A stretch of 64,000 nucleotides of DNA from Annona cherimola. Its lineage: Eukaryota; Streptophyta; Magnoliopsida; Magnoliales; Annonaceae. The stretch covers positions 12,563,764-12,627,763 of the forward strand of contig CM059972.1 in assembly GCA_030490835.1 (NCBI GenBank), written 5' to 3'. The position numbers and the translations under genes were made by a program. Shown piece by piece: positions 44,191-56,340 of the stretch. The notes under the pieces are model-generated. The model did no database searches. It was not told the DNA's origin and worked only from the letters and a program-made list of their open reading frames with translations. Within the stretch, counting starts at the first letter, position 1; every line of letters starts with the position of its first letter.

Positions 44191-47100
44191 ATGACTTCGG
44201 GCGAAGAAGAGAAAAACAGAGACTTCTACTCGGTTTTGGGATTGAAAAAGGACTGCTCGGAATTGGAACTTAGACGTGCTTATAAGAAACTTGCACTGGT
44301 GAGTAGAAATCGGGAAAAGGGACCGAACAGGTTTTGCAATTAATTTATTTCGTGGCTTTTATCTTTCTGTTGTTTTTATCATGGAATTGCTGCAAGGCCC
44401 AACAATGAAAGTGGGTATATTGTAATGGGTGGATTCGATTTAGGGGTGTTTTGTTATCTCCCAAAAAAAAAAAAAAAAGAACTATTGCGTGAGGATGAGA
44501 TTGGATCTCTCCCTCTCCCTCTCTCTCTCGGGGAAAAGAAGTCTTAACTTTCTTTGGAGTATTTTAGCTGCTAGAATGGCTGAGGAAATTTTCTAATTTT
44601 CCCTTTTTTTCATTACTTAGAGGTGGCATCCGGATCGTTGCTCCGCTTCCGGAAATTCAAAATTTATCGAGGAAGCCAAGCTGAAATTTCAAGCTATACA
44701 GGAAGCTTATTCAGGTAACTTTCACATTCGATATCTATGCCCTGCTTCTTTGGTTTGGGCGCACCAATTTTCCAGTTTATAAAGCATACTTGTTTTTACT
44801 AATATTTTTTAATCTCTCAATTCTTTTGAAATTCTAGAGTCGCTATGAAATTTTTCATGGGCTTTATCTTGATTTCTACAGTTTTATCTGACGCCAGCAA
44901 GAGATTCTTGTATGATTTAGGCATCTACGACAGTGATGATGAGGAAAATGTGAGTTGATTTACACTTAACGGTGTATTCATAGATCAAAGGACTTGCTAT
45001 CATGCTTCCATAGCTCATTCAGTTGATCTTAGCTGTCCATTTATTGCCATCATTTGTTCAGACAAGCCCCCAGCTACTGTTATTTTCTTAACATTGCCAA
45101 ATTTTAATCTTTTTACATAGCTTTTAACACAGTAGGAATCATGGTTGCTGACTAGTGAATTACATGATGAACGAAGGAAGGTAAGGTGGGCCCAATTAAC
45201 GATCTGGATCGTTGCACTGGACAATCTGTTTTTCACAACTTGAATCGTAGGCTAATTTCTTGCCTTTGTACTCTTTCCTTCCCCACGGTATGATCCAGAC
45301 ATTCGATATAGCACACCACACTCTAGATAGATTGTTTGGCATTAAAATTTTAGACATTGCAAAAACAGTTATGTAAACGAAGGTAAAAGATGATCTTGGT
45401 TCGGTTTTTAATTTTTGGCTAATTTTATATTCTAAAGCATTTTAGAATGATATTTTGCAGGGAATGAGTGATTTCTTGGGTGAAATGGTTGAAATGATGA
45501 GCAAAACCAATCCCAATGTAAGTGTTTCCATAGTTTTCTAATGATTGCTAAAAGTTTGGCCACCCATCTAATTCTTCAGATCCCTGTAATGATCCATATG
45601 TGTGTACGAGTTGTTTACTTGCAAAGTGGAAAAAGATGCTATTCGAAACGAGCTGCCACAATCCCATAGAGTGGGATTGACTTGAGGGTTTTTCTGTCTA
45701 AAAACGACGGAGAAATGATTGAGATTCAGTAGCAAGTTTCAACATGACTGAAATAGAATTCCCATCGAGTCAAATTGACACAGATCATTTTTAAGACGAG
45801 CTCCCGAGTTTCAATAACATGATTGGTCTCTCCATATGATTGAAAGTATCACTAACTGGAAGACTACTGCTGGATTTGCCTTGTTTTGGCTATAATGATG
45901 AAACAATAATTTGACCTCTTTAACCCATCTGTGGAAGTTATTTGCTTTTATGAAAAAGAAACATATAAATTGGGAACAACATATAGAGAATCCAGCTGCC
46001 AATTATTTGGATTAATCACAGCAGTGACAAACAGAATGGTGTCGAAAAAATTGTCCATTAATATTTCATGCCGCACTGTTGAGTTCTAATAACATTTCAT
46101 TTCCTCTAATTTGCTATGTAGCATAAAATTAAGGAAACTAAATATTCTTCTCTAGTTATTACTAAAAAGGAAGGATGGGGAAAAAGTTTTTCCTCCAATA
46201 TAATAAAATAGCCTGACTAGATGGGGGAAAAATTTTTCTTCATTATATAAAGGAAGAAAAAGGAGGAAGCATGGTTGTCCCTTGTGTGTTTTGTTCCCTG
46301 GAGTAATGATGATCAGCAGTTGAGCTCACTTGAGCGTTCCTTCTCCCTTGTCAATGTGAGCAAGCCAGATAGTCCCAGAGTAACCGCTGCTGTTGGTTTT
46401 TCTCAGGGGAATTCAAGCGAGAGCTTTGAGGAACTCCAAGAATTTTTTGATGAAATATTCCAGCCGGATGTGAACTGTTTCGCCTCATTCACTGAGAATG
46501 CTGACTCTGTGTCTGCTTCTTGTGCGGTGGGCAACTGCAACAACCTCAAACGAAGTTTGTCAGAAATTAGCTGCTTAGACAATTCTAACGTGGATGTCAT
46601 CTCTCTAGATTTCTGCTTTGGTGTGAGTTCTCTATCCTGCACTTCCTTTGTTTTACATTTGAGGAGATAGCACGTTCTGCATCTTCATGCCGTAGGTCTG
46701 CTTGGGTTTGGCTGGTTGAACTCAATGCAGTGTATGGCTGGCCAATTTGTGTTTTATGAGTTTGGTCGACTTCATTTATGGTCAGCCATCATCTCATCAT
46801 TACAGATCTAAAAGTGAGGCAGGATGCCTTACCTAAAGCTAGATATATTGCAGTCAAATGGATGGACTGAGTGAATCCACATCACATATCTCGAATGATC
46901 ATTCCTATCACTCGTTAATGCTATATCAGCATGGGCTAATTCCCTGAACCTCAATCTCATATTGACAAGGTAGAATTACAGTCGCTACTTTACCCATTGG
47001 CTAGTGGGCTGTGCGACTTACACAATTTGGCCGTGATTTGCGAATGTTATTTTGCCCGCCATCGCGTTGTCGGTTGACCCTAGAAAAGCACCATTTACCG

Positions 47101-47449
47101 TAAGAAGATGAAAGGTGGATGGGGGAGAGCATGGGTTAGAGATTAGGAGTCAAGTAATGTTAGAGGCCTGCTCGACTTGAGAAATATTATAATATCCATG
47201 CGTTAGGACTCATTCTCAGCGTTCATCATCTTTTCTGGGCTGACCTTTGCACAAATGTTGGTTGCGTGAAATTACAAAGCTGTTGTATATGCGAGTGTAC
47301 TGTATGCATTAGTTGTTTCACTTCAACGGTACATTGTTATAGGCAAAGTGTTTTTCCAGGTCCATGATGGAGAAGACATGCATCGGCAAAGCAAAGAGCG
47401 GCAGAGTTGCCGAAGACGAAAGATTTCAAAAGATTTCTCCAGTGCATGA
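44191..47449 (+). CDS. Small J-domain (DnaJ) co-chaperone, six exons
   Basis: The product should activate an Hsp70 partner through its J domain. Predicted exons are 44191-44298, 44621-44714, 44882-44949, 45461-45517, 46407-46622 and 47360-47449, all GT-AG, joining to 633 bp (210 aa). Residues 11-75 form the J domain: DFYSVLGLKKDCS, AYKKLAL, then RWHPDR with the essential HPD at the start of exon 2, then FQAIQEAYSVLSD and KRFLYDLGIYDSDDEEN. A region with GMSDFLGEMVEMMSKTNPN follows, then SFEELQEFFDEIF, and a basic C-terminus (RRRKISKDFSSA). There is no Gly/Phe region or zinc finger, so it is a class C (type III) J protein resembling short plant members of about 150-200 aa. A polyadenylation-like AATAAA lies at 47675. 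The last exon boundary is less certain than the first five. Confidence 0.85.
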
Positions 47450-47674
47450 TGCCACGCCTCCAGACGTGGATATATCCCGCTTACAAATCTCTCTCTCTCT
47501 CTCTCTGCGATTCATGTATTCGTTTATGATTCTTTACATTTTCTGCGGGGCTCATATTAGAATAGCTAACTGTTTTCAATCATAGAGAGCACGATGCATG
47601 TTGTCTGTCTCTGGTTACATCTGGCTGTCTAGAATGATTGCAGCTTGAAGAACTGTAGAACTGCAATTCCATTG

Positions 47675-47680
47675 AATAAA
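47675..47680 (+). terminator. Possible polyadenylation signal of the J-domain gene
   Basis: AATAAA lies about 225 bp after the predicted stop codon in an otherwise non-coding stretch. Confidence 0.4.
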
Positions 47681-47707
47681 ACTGACATTTAGAATGGTAA
47701 GAACTAA

Positions 47708-47775
47708 GAACAGGCCCGCATTCCCTATCCCCAGAAAAAAAAAAAAAAAAAAAAAAGGAACAGGCCTGCATTCCC
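47708..47775 (+). mobile_element. Tiny poly(A) retro-insertion with an 18-bp direct repeat
   Basis: GAACAGGCCCGCATTCCC (47708-47725) and GAACAGGCCTGCATTCCC (47758-47775) flank only TATCCCCAG plus 22 A residues. A short tail with poly(A) between long target duplications is the footprint of target-primed reverse transcription with extreme 5' truncation. Confidence 0.5.
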
Positions 47776-47789
47776 ACTTCCGTCCCGAT

Positions 47790-50700
47790 GGCACTATGCA
47801 ATGGGTGAACCTTACCGTGCATACAATAGGCATGGGAATGGCTGCTTCAATAGGGGCTTTCATCTTGGTCTGAAGGAGAAATTACCCAACGTGTAGCACT
47901 CCCTTGCGCCTGGCGCTAATGAATTTTTAATTTTCGAGAAAGAGAAAATTATGCCTTCGCTATATGGAATTTGAATAAATAAATAAATAAAATAAGTAAT
48001 AATAGCATGACACTTCGATTTAGATATCAGTAAACTTTTTCAACACGAGATTATGAATTGAGTAATGTTTAATTATTATGATATTCAATTGTCAGGATAA
48101 ATGGCACATTAATTACATAATCAAAGCCGCAGGAAATTAATAATATATTACCGGACCTCATATTTTAGAATGAACTATAAATTCAGTCTTTAATCAAACA
48201 TTTTTCTCACTGCACTTTTTGCATTTTAATCTAAATTAGGTTCGCTGTTCACAGAATAACGGACAAAATGGTAATTCATGATATTGCGTGAATAATATTC
48301 CAAAGGTTCCAACATTTGTCATTAATTTCCTAATTACTTATTTTATATATCATAAATATATTCAAGAGAACAGTGTGTAAATTTCACTAAAATGGTATAA
48401 AGCATTTATAAGAAGGGGAATGATTCCCTACAAATGTTTGCATGAGATGGTTTGTGCAAATGGTTATTTCGTTGTACTTTCAATGTGTTTTTTAAATATT
48501 TAAATCCTTTCAATGCTATTTAATTATATTTACTTATAATGTTAATAATGAAGTATTTTGCACACTTTACATTTTATATATTTATTTTTGACATTAGCAA
48601 TTATATTCGCCTCAAATGATATTAAATATTTATAACATGCGATTTTCCAATTAAAGTGTTTTTTTGAAGTCATAGAATTAAGAAATGAAAAAGCAATCAT
48701 TTATATAAACCACTCGATGCAAACGTCTGTGGGAGCCGCTATTCTTGTGAGAATTATTAATCCCAAGTGTCGATCAAAAGTATTCATCAGTTTTAGCCCA
48801 AAATTCGATCTTAAATGTCGCTTATGCAAAATCAGCAGCCAGAAACTGTAGATGAAATAAAGCTACAATTCAAGTGTTGTGGCCACAAAGTTCATCATTT
48901 TCATTTTTCTAATCATTACCCAAGCTGGGCAACAAGCATGCGCCTGTGGGGTCTGGGTTTGACTGGCGGGCCGGCGGCCAGGGGACTGTGCTGGCTGCTC
49001 ATAAACTTCAACCCCCATATCTGCATAAGAAGACATATCCATCTATTTAATAATAATAATAATAATAATAATCATGCATGCACCGTAGGCCCCATATGAT
49101 GAATTTATATACTTTCGTCCATGCCTACTCCGTGTATCTGCCAATAAATAAATGTTTGTGAGAAAAAGCAGTTCAGAGAGAATGGGAGCTGATATTGACA
49201 ATGCGGTTTGGGGTAAAAAGAATGATTAATCTAATTTATATTAATTAGGCCAAGATAAAAAGCGAAAGCGTTTGCATCATTGGGAGTAATCAAAGCCATG
49301 AATGACATTGACCCAATTCCAGACCTTTGTATATTTGTATCGCTCCACCCCGCCGTTCATCAGGAAGTGGAGGCCACGCATGGATGTTTAGAACTTAGAA
49401 ATGGGTGTAAAAGGTGAAAAATGTTCGATTTTTATGGGTATAATTTTGCGTTCGATCGGCCTCGCTTGATTTGACAGTCCAACATGCATCTACATTAATT
49501 CGTGGCTCACTTGTGTAACTTCAAATTAATCCAAAGACATGGTCCGTAAGACCACCAGACTTGAAGAGTACTTCTCAACTGAAGAGATATATGTTGTGGC
49601 TGCCGACTCGCTCTGACCTGTGCAGTGATGGTAGGTAAGTAATCTTATATTCTACTGGGTGGGCTATCGTCGAATCTAGTTCGTTGCATCATCTACAGCT
49701 TCGCTATTATTCTAACGACGTGGATATTTACTTTTTCGTGCCGCCTTATCTGCTGCACTCCCCCTTCACCTTAACCATCGTTTATTGTACCCAGACCCTC
49801 GTGCTGCAATACCAGTAGCGCGATAAAGCCTCAGTAGTCACGGCTTTCACCCACAGCGCAGCGAGCAGCGTCCACTAGTTGAGATTTTAGGAACATTATT
49901 GAGAAAAATTAGAATATTAATTAGAAATCTGTAGAGCTATGTCTGGATATTATAAGAATGTCTTAGAGTTTTACTGTAATACCAAGTTAAGACGATGATG
50001 ATATAATATGCGAATACTCTTTAAGGAAAAAATAGTGCCATTATTCTCTTGCGACAATAGCGTGCCTGTGCCGAGAGTCGAGACGGGTCCGCAGCGTAAA
50101 TAGAGACAAAATCATCTGTTTAATCTTGCCGGGATGCGTTTGTAATTAGCAGGTGGAATAGCCGTTCGGGATCAGGACTGGCCCCACAAGGCATTCTCGA
50201 GATGTCACCACCACCCCCCAAAATCCATAAAAACAGATCACAACAAGACATGGCGTTTAGCATCTTTGGATGTATGTGGACCCCCTCCACTTTACACTTG
50301 GCACGCATGGAGATCCACAAGATAAAGGCATCCCCCAAACTACTTTGGAAATGAAGGAAAGGTCCCAAAAGCAATGCTTCCTTTTTCTTTTTCTTATTTT
50401 GGAAATGAAATAATTCCGCCAGTCTCTGTCCCATTGCTACAACCAATTTAAGTGTTCATGCACCATTTGGGTCTGTGCATGGCAGTCAGCCATCGTCTTC
50501 ACTAGCTTGTTCGTTTCTTTTGGGTGGCTATTTGCAACATAAATTCGGTAACTTGGCTCCCTTGTAGATTTGGCCATGTGATTCGGGTTTGCAATACAGG
50601 CTCTCCTGGTTTCAAAATGCTTCGAAATAAACCATGATGTTCACGCATATGACACAATTTGAGGTATAAATTGGGCTTACTTTGGTCTTTAATGCAATCC

Positions 50701-51980
50701 AATTTTATTTATTTCATGAGTAAAAGTGTAACTGCTAGAAATGCAACTTAGGTAGTACACTTGCCAAATCTATCTGCTTTTGGGGGAATAAGTCCTAAAA
50801 AAAAATTACCTCCAGATAAGATAGAAAATAAAAGGTTATCTATGTCTCCGATTAGGATACGGAAGGTCATATAAAATGATTATTCAGAACCAACATGAGT
50901 AAATATTTTTTGCCGTATGAGTATAGATTTTCGCATATACTTTTACGTACATGGACTATACCTTTATTTTATAATTCAAATACACTTCGAATTTTTTAAT
51001 TTTCCCTACTCTATAAGAATTTGTCTTTTTATCTCTCATATTCTTTTTGAAATCTCTGGTATTTTATTTACATAAAGAAATAAATCAATTACTTTAAGGT
51101 TAGATATCTTGCATTAGAGGCAATAATATGAAATTAGAATCAAATCAACTCGACCTTCGTATGGTAAGGCCATTTTTGAAATGAACCGACCTATGAATAA
51201 TTAGAGATTAGAATTCTATAAATATTAGGTTAGTTGTAAAACACTTTAGCAACAATTTTTTAAAATTTTTTCCTAAAAGCATAACTTCTAGCCATGAAAA
51301 AAGGTTATTTTTGCATTATTAAATTATATTATTGTCATTAAAAACTAATTTTTAGTAATACTAATTACTTATGTTGCTTAGTAGCGCTTTCGCAACAAAA
51401 ACTGCTAGTGTTGCTAAAAGCACGTTCCAAAATGTTGATTTTCTTATAATCTGTCTCAGAAATGCTGATCTTGAGAGTACTATTTTACATTTTTAAATTT
51501 AAAAGGTTTACTACATAAATATTCAAATAATATAAGGTTTAATTTGCAATATTTAAGTAATGTTATATGATTCATTTTGCTAAAAAAATTTCATTTTGTC
51601 AACATCTGAATTACAGATGGTTGACATGAATGATGTATATGGGTGGATGTGCGTTTGTGTTGGAAACACTGTGGCATTAGGGCATTAGCTTTCATTTAGA
51701 AGGAAAAAAAAAATTCCAATTTTTCTGAGGTGAGATTTCTATGCTGCTTTGCAAAAGCAACTCCATGCCATATGTAGATAAGTAGATTCGCAGCAATAAA
51801 GCGCGTGTACTAGTCAATTCTCCGTTCCATTTACATACGTGTACGTATGTATAAAGAAGGATATGATGGCCGCTCGTGAAGTCGTCTAAAGATTGGCACA
51901 TACGACATATGTGAAATATTTTTTATTGTTAAATGTTAACGTACAATATATATGATATCTTAGAACCCATTCATACGGAA
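47790..51980. other. Gene-poor stretch downstream of the J-domain gene
   Basis: I find no convincing coding sequence over 4.2 kb. A TAA microsatellite lies at 49047-49072. Less AT-rich patches (48900-49100, 49550-49870, 50040-50700) have open frames, but none matches a known domain; the minus-strand frame at 50120-50446 contains a lysine run from an A-rich tract. Confidence 0.4.
49047..49072. repeat. TAA microsatellite
   Basis: Eight or more perfect AAT/TAA trinucleotides in a row. Confidence 0.9.
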
Positions 51981-51984
51981 AATA

Positions 51985-52085
51985 AGAAGCTCCTATTTAT
52001 CCTTTGGACTCGAACGCACACCAGCTACCCATGAGGCAGCGTGTGCGTGCATTACCGCCGGACTAATGCCCTGGTGGCACATATA
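51985..52085 (-). mobile_element. tRNA-derived SINE head, second family
   Basis: The minus strand has an A-box-like TTAGTCCGGCGGTAATGC and, about 50 bp on, a near-perfect B box (CGTTCGAGTCC). It does not fold into an intact tRNA. The body after the B box is short and its 3' end is not clear. Confidence 0.4.
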
Positions 52086-52139
52086 TAAAATGCTTAAGCA
52101 GGAAAAATACAAGAAATTAAATACATAGTTCTTCGTATG

Positions 52140-52497
52140 ATTTTTTGCAACTAATTTTTTATTGTAAAAATTTTATTGCTATAATTTCATCCTTTTCAAA
52201 AACTTTGCCACATATGATCATTTGCAAGGAAATTATTTATTTGCTTGTAAAATCAAATAATTTATCATATATGCTCATTTGAAAGAAAATTATTTATTTT
52301 ATTGTAAATACTTTGATTTATGTGTAGTAACAAAAGTTCCCTTATAAATCACTATTTAACGCAAACAATAAAGTTCTTTGCACAATTATTATACATGGCA
52401 ACAAATTTATGGCAAATAATTTCGGTAACTTTTTTGTAGCTAACATTGATAGTTTTATAGCAATTAATTGGTGGCTGAAATTGACATTTCTTGTAGT
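52140..52497 (-). mobile_element. Possible CACTA (En/Spm-like) transposon end
   Basis: The right edge reads TTTCTTGTAGTG, the exact complement of CACTACAAGAAA found at CACTA termini. Inside, short motifs such as GCAACAAA, GGCAAATAAT and TAGCAATT repeat, as expected of subterminal regions. I found no opposite terminus or target duplication, so it may be truncated. Confidence 0.4.
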
Positions 52498-52527
52498 GAC
52501 GTAAGAGGAATAAAAAGTTGTTAATTA

Positions 52528-52996
52528 ATTTTTGCAAATATACCTATAAAGTTTGACTAATATTGCAAATGTGTCCCTAAGTTCGTCGAATTTGTAAATA
52601 TGTCCACAAAGTTTGTATAAAATTACAACTATGTTCCTTCTATTATGATGTCGTTAGATTTTATGTAAAATGACGATAATGCCCTTAAGCTAAATTATAC
52701 ACTTTCAATTTTGAAAATATTGTAAGCATTTTTGCAAAAAAATCTAAAATAATAATATAAGAAAAATATATAAAATAATAAAATAGAAAATATATCTACA
52801 ATATTTGATTGTAAGTTTATCACTTGGGTTAAAAGGCATTATTGTCATTTTATATAAAAAATCTAACCGCATCCTAACGGAAGGGATATTGTTGCAATTT
52901 TATGCAAATTTTGTGAGCATATTTGCAAATTCGACAAACTTAGGGACATGAATGCAATAATTGTCAAATATTGTAGGCATATTTGTGAAAATTTCA
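52528..52996. repeat. MULE-like MITE with long inverted ends
   Basis: The left arm contains TTGCAAATATACCTATAAAG, TTGCAAATGTGTCCCTAAG and GTAAAATGACGATAATGCCC. The right arm carries the same blocks inverted (GGCATTATTGTCATTTTA, CTTAGGGACATGAATGCAA, GTAGGCATATTTGTG). Arms are about 190 bp. A clean target duplication was not found. Confidence 0.7.
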
Positions 52997-53032
52997 AAGT
53001 TATTTTGATATTTTTGGATAACTTTTTTATTT

Positions 53033-53205
53033 GTATGTATGCACATCCATCTCAATATGCATCTTATTTATAGCTTTGAGACATTCAAATGGGGAGACCA
53101 AAGCTTCCAAATAGATCAAGGAGACAAATGCTTCCTAAAAAACACCGCCACCTATTGCTGCAGGTCCCGGTTTTTTACCCAACCGAGCAAGCGCTCGTTG
53201 TATAT
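53033..53205 (-). mobile_element. Truncated SINE, same family as 10495-10772
   Basis: On the minus strand an A-box-like GCTTGCTCGGTTGGG is followed by a shortened body. The 3' part has AATGTCTCAAAGC and a TTGAGATGGATGT block that match the full copy. The B box is lost and no target duplication is seen. Confidence 0.55.
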
Positions 53206-53288
53206 TCTAGGACAGTTTGATTGTATTACATTCTAGTACATCTATAAATGCATTTAAATATCTTTATAATTTAGAGAGTCCTGATCTA

Positions 53289-53665
53289 GTGCACAGGGTG
53301 TACTAAGTTTTGGTGCACCCCGGTGCATTTCACCTATTTTTATTATTTTTTTGAAAATTTTTCATACAAGTGTTAATCTAGGTGTATTTAATACGTGTAT
53401 TAATTTTTATCATTTTAGAAAAATTTTACATATTTATTTTTAATTTTTTAAAATCAGTGGCAGTTTTGTAATTCATAAGTTATGAAAATGCTACTAATTT
53501 TTTAAAAATCGAAAATAAATATCTATAAATCTTCAAAAATGGTAAAAATTGATACACGTGTTAAATACACTTAGATTAACACTTGTATAAAAATTTTCAA
53601 AAAAAATTTAAAAATAAGTGAAATGCACCCAGGTGCACTTAAGCTGAATGCACTCCGGTGCATTG
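53289..53665. repeat. Foldback MITE, family B, best-preserved GTGCACC copy
   Basis: The left end (GTGCACAGGGTGTAC, then GGTGCACCCCGGTGCATTTCAC) and right end (GTGAAATGCACCCAGGTGCAC, then ACTCCGGTGCATT) are inverted copies over nearly 50 bp, and pairing continues inward through GTGTTAATCTAGGTGTATTT against AAATACACTTAGATTAACAC. Nearly the whole 377-bp element can fold into one hairpin. Confidence 0.8.
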
Positions 53666-53961
53666 AGTCAGTTCCGATTTAGACATGAATATATATTATG
53701 GAATATGCTAAGATGTAGCTTACGAGTGCAAATTGGGCAACATTGCAATCATGAATAAATTGTTTTAAAAAAATACTTAAATTCATTTAGCAGTAATGAA
53801 AATTTAATAACTTAGATTCATTAAGAAGTGCATGAAAATGTAATAATACGATGTAGAGTGCTTTGAAATTGATATACGAATTATTTCAGATGGGACCCAT
53901 TCATATCAATGATTTGAATGAAATTTTATTTTTAATTAAATAAATGATTTTAAACACATTA

Positions 53962-54236
53962 GGGGCATGTTTTGCAACATTAAATATTTTCAAATTGAAA
54001 CTTTTTAATCTAAAAACTTACTATACTCCACCACTATCCTATTTTTTAAATTATTTTTTCATTTCCTTCTACACAACTATCTTATTTCTACGTAATTACT
54101 TATCCAAATAACCTATTTACTTTAACTTTATTATCTTTAATCATCATTGTTACCGGTATTATATTACATCATTTGCTTAGATTTTAAAAATTTTCTATAC
54201 AAAAATTTTATTACTTCCTAAACACAACTTAGGTGA
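53962..54236. repeat. AT-rich MITE, family C
   Basis: Starts GGGGCATGTTTTGCAACATT and ends TTACTTCCTAAACACAAC. Between them lie CCTATTTTTTAAATTATTTT and TTAACTTTATTATCTTTAATC, shared with the other copies. Confidence 0.6.
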
Positions 54237-54779
54237 GTTTAATTTTAATTCTTCATCAAGTTGAACCCTATATGCAGCCAATTGCGCTCTAACAAGGGTG
54301 CATAATATATGGTTATATATTAAAGAAAATGTGACTTATTCATACTTCTGATTAAGATGATTATTAATTCAATAATAAAACTAGGACACAGATACTCAAT
54401 CATCTAATGCGGAAACCCTTTTTTTACTTTTTTATAACTATGCAAGTTTTACCTAAATATTTCACCTTGCAAAATTTAATGTATTCGACATTTTGTTCTA
54501 ACTTTTGAAAATAAAAAAGGTCCCACGTAAGGGTTGCATGCATTGAATCCAACCTGGCCATAAAACTAATCAAAATTAATACTTTTATTCTATCATCAAA
54601 TTAGGTCCCATTTAAGGGTTACATGAAAAACTTTGGTACACCCAAGTGAGAATCATAATATGATTTTTTGATATCACTACAGTTCAATTAATAGTCTACC
54701 TTGTGGGAACCAAACCAATAATCAAGGGGTTAATTACTTTTAATTCAAAAAATTCCAAGCAACAAAGTTTTCAAGGAAA

Positions 54780-56340
54780 GCTTCATATATAGAGAGATAT
54801 GTCAATATACTGGAATTACAATACATTCTATTGCAAAATGGGCTTCACATATATTAGAATGTTATGATACTTTATTCAATCATTTATCTATATAAAAAGC
54901 ATATGATAGACGATTTAAATGTTAAAAATAACATTTTAAATTTGTTATTTAAGCTAAATTATTTTATTATGTTAATTTTATATCATTTTAAGATGTGGCT
55001 CATACATATATTAGATTTGAATGAAAATTAGCATGCTAATAATGTGAATAATTTTATATACAATATGTGGGGTAGTTCTTCTATTTATGATCAAGTGGGC
55101 TCTATAGTATATGGACTACATGGTGCAATCGCACACATTGGATCAATTTCCATATATATGCGCATTTTACATGCACCATAAGTTACAGCGCATTCAGCTC
55201 AAATAAGTTTCATATGATCATAATATATATATATACACTCAGCCTATTGTATTTAAAATTTTTTATTAGTATACTAATTTTTATCCGATTGGATAGGTAT
55301 ATGGGCCTCATATGAAAATGGTACAAAATCAACATAATAAAATAGTTAGATGTAAATATTAATTTTAAAATTATTTTTTCAACATGTAAACTATCTAAGA
55401 TATAATTTATATATAGATAAATGATTATATAAAATATTAATATATTTAAATGCATGCATGGCCTACTTTAAGCCAAATGCACCATAATTTACAGTGTATG
55501 TATGTAATCCCTCTATTTTAAAAATCTTAATGTTTTCTAGAAAATTCGCTTGATCTATTATATTTAATACCATTTATATTATCATGAAAAGTCTTTCATT
55601 TATTTAGTATCATTATATATGAGCTCCATTTACAAAAGTGTAAAATTAATGTAATAAAATAATTTAATGTTGAAAAATAATTTTTAAGTAATATTTTTGA
55701 CATCTAAAGTATTTAAAATATCATTACTATATATATAAATGGTATATAAAATATTATTGCATTCTAATATATATGTAAATATATCTAAACATTCTTCCTA
55801 ACTTAGACATGAGTATATATATATTTTTGAGCTAATGTAGCCAATGGGCATATTTGATTTGAATGAAATTTAATCTCTTATATAAACAAATAATGTTAAA
55901 TATAATGAATTGATTGAATTTTAAATCAATCAGCAACATCTTAAAAATTAAGAAAATTATATGGCTCTACTTATATGTAAGCTAGAACTTATCCTGTGCA
56001 TTTACATGCACAATAACTTATGGTACATTTAGTCCAAAATGGGTTTTACATTTATTTAAATTTATTAATACTTTATATAATTATTTATCTATGTATAAAT
56101 GATATCTTAGATAAGTTACATATTGAAAAAATAATTTTAAAATTGGTATTTACATCAAACTATTTTATTACATTAATTTTATACCACTTTTAGATGCAAC
56201 TCATGCACATATCTAATTTTGATGAAAAATAATATTCTAATAAAAGAAATAATTTTAAATATAATTGATATAGTAGATGTACATTTTACGATCATATGAG
56301 GAGCACTTTGAACTATATGCACCATAAGTTACGGTGCATT
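54780..56340. repeat. Cluster of family A MITEs bounded by a GCACCATAA motif
   Basis: Several family A units in both orientations. A motif near GCACCATAAGTTACAGTGCAT recurs at about 55170, 55483, 55995 (inverted and altered) and 56318, apparently at unit ends. No coding potential. Confidence 0.6.

Noticed and set aside
50120..50446. 108-codon minus-strand frame
   Set aside because: It has a lysine run from an A-rich tract, no domain, no supporting splice or promoter signals.
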